Below, piece by piece: positions 56,225 to 64,000 of a stretch of DNA of 64,000 nucleotides; within the stretch, counting starts at the first letter, position 1; every line of letters begins with the position of its first letter. A model generated the notes under the pieces. It was not told the origin of the DNA, ran no database searches, and saw only the letters and a list, made by a program, of their open reading frames with translations. The stretch comes from Erodium maritimum (taxonomy: Eukaryota; Streptophyta; Magnoliopsida; Geraniales; Geraniaceae), in the NCBI GenBank assembly GCA_963921825.1, contig OY997596.1:36819932-36883931 (forward strand), given 5' to 3'. Position numbers and translations under genes: made by a program.

Positions 56225-57661
56225 TTTTTTTTATCAACAGTTTTTTTATAGACCAAGTCTTTGTGAAAAAAGACAAGGCCAAGGGTAGTCCCTCAACAGT
56301 GGTAACTTACATAACAAAGGCAACCTCACTAAGGTCCCTAGTGCACGAATGCGTAGTAAAAACCAAAACCATAAACATAACAAGTGTCTAACAAACCTAT
56401 ACCCTGATATATCTACCATTAAGCACAACCAGAGAAAATAGGAGTTGCCAACAAGGGCAACTAAACCAGAAAACACATTACAAACAGACCCGAATGACAG
56501 ACAGGGCCAACAAGGGCAAAACTAACTTAAAAAACAACAAGGCCTGAAAATGCCCAAATTTAACCACCATGAAGACCGAAGCAGCAAAGACAGCTAAGTA
56601 AACCCAGTCAGCCAGTCCCCAAAATCCGACCATAGAAACAGATGCTCCAACACACTCCATTAATCCTACCAAAACCCGCTACTTCCCAGTTGTTGTCTCC
56701 ACCAAAAGGAAAGACAACCTGTTGTTGGCCAACAACAGTAAATAACCATACTCCGACGAAGGATAAACCACCATCGGAGTAAGCCAGTCCCCAGAATCAA
56801 TGCCTATGCTTTCACCGAAGATCTAAAGATCACCCGTCACCGCATGCCAACACCTTAAGACGATGAAGTCCTAAACTCTAAATGAATCTAGGACAGTGAA
56901 AAGCAGGCAAAAGAGACTAAGGAAAAAGGGTAAAAAGGGGAATCGGAAGTGAAGGGGGGATACTTACCCAAAATCAAAGCCGGACTCTCGAGGTAGCTAC
57001 TCCAAACCAAGTAACCAACAATCCTTCTGGACTACGCCAACAATGGAGGGAGCAAACGATCCACGAGGCCGGAGTTCCGGTAGAGCGCGACTGCAAAACT
57101 TGAGACGGAGTACACCGGAGACGAAGCACCAGATCTGAGACAAGGGTGATTTGTACGCGCCGTCGACTGGAGCCCAACCCACGACCCGAGCTGATCTGCG
57201 GCCATCAACGACGTTGAACAGCGTCCCACACCAGATCTGTTCGAGTCGGTTTCGAACCAGAGAAAACCACGCGCCCGGCCAAAAAGGGAAAAAAAGTCAC
57301 CGACGACCAAAGAAGTGGTAGATCTGAAGTCAACCACTCTAAAGAAGAAGTGGAAAACTTCCCACTTACATATCTACCAACAAGAATGGTCGGAGACGCG
57401 GAGGAGAAGCAGAGAAACGGTGAGGGACGAGAAGGAGGAAAAAGAGGTGAGGGAAGGACGAAAAAGCACATAAGAGGAGAAGATCAAGGGAGGGGAACGA
57501 GAGGTAACGAAGGAGGAGACCGCCGACGTCGTCTCTGGCCCCGAAGGAGGCCAGATTGACGCCGGCGGCGAGCGCGAGCTCAAGTTAGGGTTGGTAAAGT
57601 AGGAGAGAGGTGAGAGCAAATAAACTAGAGAGAGAAGTAAGATTCACTAAACTGTCAACGG
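56225..57661 (-). mobile_element. Poly(A) retroposon with 15-bp target duplication
   Basis: TTATATCACCTTGTT occurs at 56210-56224 and 57662-57676, flanking 1437 bp. On the minus strand it runs from a GC-rich 5' part (CTCGCCGCCGGCG, GGTTGGGCTCCAG) to an A-rich 3' tail next to the low-coordinate duplication. No long credible gene is seen. The flavour is the same as 52245-53097. Perfect duplication indicates a fairly recent insertion. Confidence 0.8.
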
Positions 57662-57676
57662 TTATATCACCTTGTT

Positions 57677-58147
57677 AAACTAGCGAGACATGACTATGTC
57701 ACTCAGATGCAACATGTACACATTATGCACCCTTCAAGGATTGTATCAATGTTCATCAGTGCTCGTAACAATTTATTTTCAACAAAAAGATCAATTTCGA
57801 TCAATTTATCCAGATGGGAAAATACACAGAAGAGGAGCTTCGAATGTACCATATTCATTAATCAGAAGAAGGATTGGTCGCTACTATAATCAATCAGAGA
57901 GCAACACTTAAAACCACATGTGCATAATACAAGAGGAAAGGAAGGACATTTTAGGGCGTTAATGTAGAGGATGTGCTGAGAGAAGTAACAACAGAGGGTG
58001 TTTGCGATATTGATCTGGTTTCTTTGGGTGGCATTACTGACTTGCCAAGATCAAGATTTTAAGGAACAACTACTACATGTATTGAAGGTAATCAAATCAA
58101 ACAAATAAATATAATTGATTTGTTCTGATTTGATTTAATATGATTAC
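57677..58147. other. Unassigned segment
   Basis: Short reading frames at 57690-57911 overlap in two frames and have no recognised domain. Nothing else is seen. Confidence 0.4.
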
Positions 58148-58182
58148 GATATTTAATTAAAATATTATGTAATATTAGTCTC

Positions 58183-58731
58183 TTTTTTGAGTAAAAACTA
58201 CTATTCCATATCATTAAAAGAGTCAGTACATGTTTAGAACCCCAGCTGTGGTAAACATAGAAATTCTGTAACTACTATCACGTCAGAGACGTGGTGCTGC
58301 TGTGCCTTAGTGGCGACTAGAGTTGACAACCAGACATAAATAGCTAGAGTAAAAGAGAAGCAGACAACCAAACCTAATAAGGATAAATTAAAAACAATGG
58401 TAAATAAAATCCCTCGACGAACACTGCTCAAGGTGGGGTCTGGACACCTCTGGGTCACCCAGGGTGACTCTCTGCCTCATTGATGCAACCGAACATGTGA
58501 TCATCAGTGGGGGGGAGGTTGATGGGCCACCCCTAGAGACTCCTTCCTGCCTCCGGGGCCGGCCAGGGAGCTCATGTGGATCGGCGGGGTTGGTACCCAG
58601 CCCTCGCATGCCCTAATATTTGCTGACCCCCCAATCCTCCACATCCTGCTGATGAAGATATTATATCCCATTAGGGGGCCTGGGAGCTGCAGCAAGTTGT
58701 GCCCGACCTTTACCCCCGAACCCTTCCCGGG
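58183..58731 (-). mobile_element. Poly(A) retroposon flanked by a 35-bp duplication
   Basis: A 35-bp sequence is perfectly repeated at 58148-58182 and 58732-58766. Between them, on the minus strand, a GC-rich segment leads to an A-run at the low end (a T-run at 58182-58189 on plus). CTGCTCAAGGTGGGG and GGGTCACCCA are shared with about 53555-53585. 35 bp is longer than usual for a LINE/SINE target duplication. Confidence 0.6.
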
Positions 58732-58766
58732 GATATTTAATTAAAATATTATGTAATATTAGTCTC

Positions 58767-60417
58767 GTTATAGTGGTCATGTAATCCCTTATAAATAGGA
58801 GTACCGATTCTTCAATAAAAATATCCAACACATTTCAATTTAAAAATAATAAAATAAAATGGGACTTGACAATTATGATTTTTTTGCGTATGCACATTGG
58901 TCTGATCAAAATTTACAATTACATGGCATCAGACTCTGTAATCGTGTTCACGTGTCACCTACAACATCCCCAAGCAATAAGGTTCCAAGTGAAACCAATC
59001 ACTTGTCTCCACAAGAGAGATAGACAATCAATAGACGTTCAAGATGTAACTGAGCTATGATGTTCAACTCTTGTTTTGTTGTTTTTGCATTTCTTTCTTA
59101 ACTTGGTATTACCAAGAAATTGTTACAATAGGTGATTGCAAATATGCTATCCACTCACTGATAAAAGCACAAGGCACAAAATTGTTTATAACCAAAAAGA
59201 ACCAAATAATGTGAGCGTGATTGCCTTTGAAAGGAAAGGAAAAGAAACTCCCCATTATTATGGGTTGACAATACCTTTGAGTGAAACCTCCCTTTCCTAA
59301 CCCTCTTCAACACATTTCTTCTATAAAACTCTCTTGCGTTCGCGTGCTGTCTCAATGAAGCCCTAAACGTGTCTTCTTCTAGCCCCATGTCGACATCGGC
59401 TACGGACACGACAACTGTCGGTGATTGCCTCTCCTTCCCTTCTCTCTCCGCCACCCTCACTAGTCGGAGTTCGTTTTGTAGTAGCAGCGTCGGTGTGCAC
59501 CTCCAACAGTCCTCCCCCAGCCTCGCCAGTTGGCCGTAGCCATCCTTCTGGCGCCGTCCGCATGCCTTCTGGCGCCGTTCGCATGCCTTCCGTCACCAAG
59601 TCGGCCAAAAAACCCGAGAATGCACCAGTGTCCAAATTTGACAGAGCCTTAGCATTTTTCGGGTTGAAACGGGCTCCCGAGAAAAACGCATCGCTTCGCC
59701 ATGACGTACGATGTTTTTTCGGCCATCCAAGGTCGTCTAGAGGGCTAAAATTGTACTTTTCGAAGTCCGCTTAGTTATTTCTTGTTTTTTTGTAGGATTT
59801 GAGGTTTCCTTTATTCGAATTAGGGATTTGGGGTTTAGTTTCCTTATTGTATTAGGCTTTTGGGATTCTAGTTTTCTATTTTAGCACTTGAGAGCTTTTA
59901 TTGTAATGCAGATTTTGATTAATAAACACCAAAAACGAGTTTCAACTCAACCTATCTCTTTCGGTATTCTTTTGAATCAACGAATTTGATAATTATCCTC
60001 TCAATATTCTTCGTGAATCAACGAGTTCGATAAAGAACTCTTCTTTCCGCTACGCACTCTTCGTCACATAATTAATTAGTTATGATATTGTAATCATAAT
60101 ATCATTCCACTTAAGGAAGAAAACTGCTCAACAATAATGGTTGGATGCTTTTTTTTCTCACAAACGTATAAAGTAAGAATACGTGTTTTAAGCCGATGTT
60201 CATCAATCCTCCCTTTAAATGTAAGCCAGGTCCTTTTTTACTTGGTCTTGTTGATAACGAAATTTAGAACCTGGGCAAGACTTATTCTTCTTTTCATTTA
60301 TTTGTTTGAGGGTGAGGTGCCCGATTAGGATTACCATTATTTTTAGTCTTATCTCTTCTTTCATCGAGTATTAAGATTTAAGGAAAATTTTAATATAATA
60401 CCCTGTCAAATATTACA
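58767..60417. other. Unassigned region
   Basis: The stretch 59330-59960 has a GC-rich part with two tandem CATGCCTTCTGGCGCCGT-type units (59560-59590) and ends in TTGATTAATAAACACC, suggesting a retroposed transcript or LINE remnant. No target duplication was found. The frame 59421-59774 has no recognised domain. Confidence 0.35.
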
Positions 60418-60426
60418 AAAAATTTA

Positions 60427-60904
60427 GGGTTAAATATCGAAACTTACTCTTAAGTATTGGTCACGAACACTACACTACCTACGTTTTCAAAATGAACACT
60501 ACACTACCCTTAAGTATTGGTCACGCGATTTTGTTAGTAAAAATGGACGGAATTTTCCATTCCGTTAGTCATATGACCTCAAGTGTCATATAATGGATGG
60601 TAAAATGATGTTTCCCCTTAATTATATGACCTCTACACATTTTATAAGGAACATTACCATTGTACCCTCGTTATTGTTCCTTATAAAATGTATAGAGGTC
60701 AAATACTTAAGGGCAAAAAACGTCATTTTATCATCCATTATATGACACTTGAGGTCATATGACTAACGGAATGGAAAATTCCGTCTATTTTTACTAACAA
60801 AATCGCGTGACCAATACTTAAGGGTAGTGTAGTGTTCATTTTGAAAACGTGGGTAGTGTAGTGTTCGTGACCAATACTTAAGAGTAAGTTTCGATATTTA
60901 ACCC
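60427..60904. mobile_element. Palindromic Mutator-type MITE, copy 2 (478 bp)
   Basis: Near-identical to 34995-35473 but in opposite orientation. The long inverted repeat begins GGGTTAAATATCGAAAC and ends GATATTTAACCC. It is flanked by a perfect 9-bp duplication AAAAATTTA (60418-60426 and 60905-60913), confirming Mutator-type mobility. Confidence 0.95.
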
Positions 60905-61489
60905 AAAAATTTATGCAGTTTCATACCTAAACCAAACATTTACCAACACTTTCATACCAAACCGTTAACTTACTGTTAGTTTTGGATGAAAATAAGTAAA
61001 ATGTCCGTAATACTCCTAAGGGAAAATTTCATTTTACCATCCTGGCAAACATTTAATTTCAGTTTGATACCCTGACATAAATTTTTATCAGTTTCATACC
61101 CTAACCAAACTTTTAATTTCACTTTCATACCCAGCCGGGTAAAAAGACCATAATACCCCTAACTATAACCCAAATTTTCAAACTCATGCCATTGGTTCAG
61201 AACTTGAAAATAAGTGAAATGACAATAATACCCTTCATTGTTAGGGTGTTAAAATGAAAATTTCCTTTAGAATTTTTAAATTTTACAAAATCACTTTTTA
61301 TTTTTATTAATTCAATTTTTGTTTTTAAAAATTCAGTTTGTATTTAAAAATTATATTAAAAATAAAAAAATAAAAATGAATAAATAAGATTTCAAAAAAT
61401 GATTTTTTTTATTTTAATTATAAAATAAATAAATAAATAAATAAGATTTCAAAAAATTAAAAATCAAAACATAACTCTCTTTAACTCTT

Positions 61490-61620
61490 TCATTAAATCA
61501 AATCAAATCAAATCTCTCATTAACTCTCATTAATTATCATTAACTCTTTCATTAAATCAAATCAAATCTCTTCTTCTCAAATCAAATCTCTACACAGCAA
61601 ATCTCTCTCTCTCTCTTTTC
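61490..61620 (+). repeat. CATTAAATCAAATC minisatellite
   Basis: Degenerate repeats of (TCTTT)CATTAAATCAAATCAAATC and TCATTAACTC lead into the gene-like block of the Pack-MULE-like element. Confidence 0.7.
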
Positions 61621-61632
61621 AACACAACCTCC

Positions 61633-61944
61633 ATGACAACATATTCTCTCAAACCAAATCTCTCTCTCTTCTCATCACAACTTCTTCATGTTCCTCCTCC
61701 AAGAAAACTCTGCCTCCGTGCTCTTCCTCCGGCGAGCCACCTCCTCTGTGCTCTTCCTCCGGCGAGCCACCTCTCTCGCCGAGCTCCGACCACCTCCCCC
61801 GCCGAGCTCCGACCACCTCCCCCGCCGAGCTCCGACCACCTCCCCCGCCGAGCTCCGACCACCTCCTCCGGCGAGCTCCGACCATCTCCTTCACTCATCT
61901 TCTTTTGTTTCAAATCTGGTTCAGATTCCATATATAAGATTTGA
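61633..61944 (+). pseudogene. Proline/serine-rich repeat frame inside the Pack-MULE-like element
   Basis: A 103-codon frame. The first 30 codons are ordinary (MTTYSLKPNLSLFSSQ), then a duplicated LRALPPASHL unit and about five 24-bp GAGCTCCGACCACCTCC(C/T) units give RRAPTTSPAELRPPPPP-like repeats. No domain is recognised. It could be a captured fragment of a cell-wall-type or 5' untranslated sequence, or a minisatellite that happens to be open. Protein status is doubtful. Confidence 0.3.
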
Positions 61945-62877
61945 TTTCAAGTTTTGATTTCAGAACAACCATAGATCTGGTATGAAATTTGGGGTTTAGG
62001 TCTGAGAAATTTGGGGGTGTGAAGGTTATGGTGAAGGTTAAACTTTCATCCTCATTAATTTGTTGATTCAAGGTCTGGGATTAAAAATGGAGGAGAGAGA
62101 AAGAAAGATGAGGAGAGAAAGGGGGAAGATTGGGTACAGAAATGAAAAAAAAAACACAGATATAATAAAAATTTAATTAAATAAAAAAAACTGATTTTTC
62201 TGTATTTTTAAAAATAAAATCTGATTTTTATTTTTTTGTATTAAAATTTGAATTTTTGATATATAAAACTGTTTTTAATAAAAAAATTATTTTTTGAAAT
62301 AAAAATTGATTTTATAAAAAAACTGATTTTTATGTATTTTTAAAACAAAAATCTGAATTTTTGAAAATAAAAATTGAATTTATAAAAAAACTGGTTTTAT
62401 TTTAAAAATAGTGAAATTTTCAGTTTAACACCCTAACAATGAAGGGTATTATTGTCATTTCACTTATTTTCAAATTCTGAACCAATGGCATGAGTTTGAA
62501 AATTTGAGTAATAGTTAGGAGTATTATGGACATTTTACCCGGTTGGGTATGAAAGTGAAATTAAAAGTTTGGTTAGGGTATGAAAGTGATTAAAATTTAT
62601 GTCAGGGTATCAAAGTGAAATTAAATGTTTGGCAGGGTGTTAAAATGAAATTTTCCCTACTCCTAACTATCACTCAAATTTTCAAAATCATGTCATTTGA
62701 TTTTCATAATTTAAAAATAGATAAAAAGTCCAAAAATACCCCTTGAGACCAATCAAATTTTCAAAACATAACACAAAAAATCAGATTTTTTATATATATA
62801 AAAAATGTTTTATTTCAACAAATATTTTAAAAATTCAGTTTTTATATATTACAAAAAACAGATTTTTATATATTTTA

Positions 62878-63260
62878 GGGAAAATTTCATTTTACCACCC
62901 TGTCAAACATTTAACTTCAGTTTGATACCCTAGCATAAATTTTTATCAGTTTCATACCCAAACCAAACATTTAATTTCACTTTCATACCCAACCGGGTAA
63001 AATGTCTAAAATACCCCTAACTATTACTCAAATTTTCATCTCATGCCATTGGCTCAGAATTTGAAAGTAAGTGAAATGACAATAATACCCTTCATTGTTT
63101 AGGGTGTTAAACTGAAAATTTCAATAATTTTCAGTTTAACATCCTAAACAATGAAGGGTATTATTGTCATTTCACTTACTTTCAAATTCTGATAAAAATT
63201 TATGCCAGGGTATCAAACTGAAGTTAAATGTTTGACAAGGTGATAAAATGAAATTTTCCC
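62878..63260. mobile_element. Fold-back MITE of the same MULE family (383 bp)
   Basis: The termini and units are the same as 61020-62657 (GGGAAAATTTCATTTTACCA, TTTGATACCCT, ACCGGGTAAAATGTC). The two arms meet with almost no spacer (around 63118-63130). Flanks are TATATTTTA (62869-62877) and TATACGTTA (63261-63269), seven of nine matching. No coding sequence. Confidence 0.8.
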
Positions 63261-64000
63261 TATACGTTAAAAAATTAGATTTGATTTCAAGAAATTAGTT
63301 TTAATTTGACTATTTTCCATCCAAAAAAATCATATTTTTACTTCTGAAAATCATTGAAAATAAGTTTAATTTTTTTAAAAAAAATCAGATTTTCATCTCA
63401 TTTTCATCACTAGTTTTCATTTTACTACCGTTTTTGTTCTAAGGCAAAATCAAACCCAGAGACGCGTACTTTTTTTAATCCAAGCAACCAAAACCATGTT
63501 TTTAACTCCAATTCATGGTTGAAAATTAAAATTCAATCTAGAACATATGAATTACTGAGCCTTTTTCTCTCTAGAAAACTCTCGCACCTCTCCTCCAAAC
63601 CCTAGCCACCTACTCTTGTTCCCCTTTCTCCACCGGCGACTCCATAGTCTTCGATCATGGATGTCGTCGGTGGTGAGCTGTCCTTCTTCCTCTAGTTTCG
63701 CTTTGGCCAGTTGTGGTCCTTTTCGACTTCGTCTTCAGTCACTTCTGCTTCATTCTCCGGTGCTACTCTTCCTCGGCTTCGGGTTTTTTGTCTGGATCTA
63801 CAGTGGGAGCTGCTTCTCGAACCCTTGGGTCGTTGATCGGCGTAGATCTAGAAGATTGGCCTGGTCGTTGGGTGTTCACGTTCGCACAACACTAGCGTTC
63901 GTCTCCGACAGCCTCTTGGTCCCGATGGTCTGGTGTCTAACCAAAGGTACTCCCCTTCTTCTTCTGTTCGCTCCTTATTTTGGAGTCTGTTCCGGTCTTG
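63261..64000. other. Right edge, possible start of another retroposon or gene
   Basis: AT-rich to about 63540, then CTCTCTAG...CCTCCAAACCCTAGCC and a GC-rich stretch similar in style to the 5' part of the retroposon at 56225-57661. It runs off the window, so it cannot be classified. It could equally be the leader of a host gene. Confidence 0.3.

Larger units (their letters stand above)
61020..62657. mobile_element. Pack-MULE-like element (1638 bp) with coding-like interior
   Basis: The ends are inverted repeats of about 240 bp (GGGAAAATTTCATTTTA...TGAAATTTTCCC) made of TTTGATACCCT / TTTCATACCC units. A perfect 9-bp duplication TACTCCTAA flanks it (61011-61019 and 62658-62666). The interior has AT-rich arms around a GC-rich, gene-like block (about 61600-61960). 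Carrying host-like coding sequence between MULE ends is the Pack-MULE pattern; the source gene is unknown. A gene-less relative is at 62878. Confidence 0.88.

Overview
The window looks like repeat-rich nuclear DNA of a flowering plant, probably a eudicot. The evidence is introns with plant-type GT-AG borders, an L-type lectin receptor kinase, a plant GT47 exostosin-like gene, Mutator-like elements, a chromovirus-type Ty3/gypsy element, LINE and SINE-like retroposons, and Harbinger-type MITEs. I cannot name the species. Only two genes look like ordinary host genes: a three-exon GT47 glycosyltransferase (31815-34749, minus) and an intron-less receptor kinase close to Arabidopsis LecRK-S.6 (41055-43109, minus).

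The left half (about 0.67-31.5 kb) is a three-level nest. A small palindromic Mutator-type MITE (outer ends 674 and 31521, near-perfect 9-bp target duplication) was split by a very large Mutator-like element (MULE, 998-31307). The MULE has 63-64 bp terminal inverted repeats carrying the dyad CAGGTGCGAACCACCTG. It was in turn invaded by an 11.5 kb Ty3/gypsy element (8208-19688, 5-bp duplication GTTCC). Without that insertion the MULE is about 18.8 kb. It carries a Ulp1-type cysteine protease gene, a FAR1/MULE transposase gene, six small minus-strand helical proteins sharing a VV(N/K)L / D(M/I)S(N/T) signature, and three plus-strand acidic proteins with a KRRRL basic patch. Three times an acidic gene is paired divergently with a helical gene over a 460-585 bp shared intergenic region.

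The noncoding parts of this MULE, including the Ulp1 and transposase introns, are packed with a short motif, consensus TTTGCGGATA. I count about two dozen exact copies by eye, with many one-base variants. The motif is nearly absent outside the element and inside the gypsy insertion. Together with the element-encoded nuclear-looking proteins it resembles the VANDAL anti-silencing arrangement (element-encoded factor plus dispersed motif). This is the most likely undescribed system in the window, but a functional link is inference. The transposase and the N-terminal part of the Ulp1 gene carry frame breaks, so this copy may depend on relatives.

The right half (35-64 kb) is mostly transposon debris around the receptor kinase: two inverted copies of a 478-479 bp palindromic MULE-MITE with 9-bp duplications, a LINE fragment with a 15-bp duplication interrupted by one of these MITEs, TIR elements at about 35.98-36.93 and 39.23-40.20 kb, a Harbinger MITE sharing its terminus with a larger element that carries a decayed Myb-like ORF, several poly(A) retroposons with clear target duplications, a probable solo LTR, and a 1.64 kb Pack-MULE-like element with its gene-less sibling.
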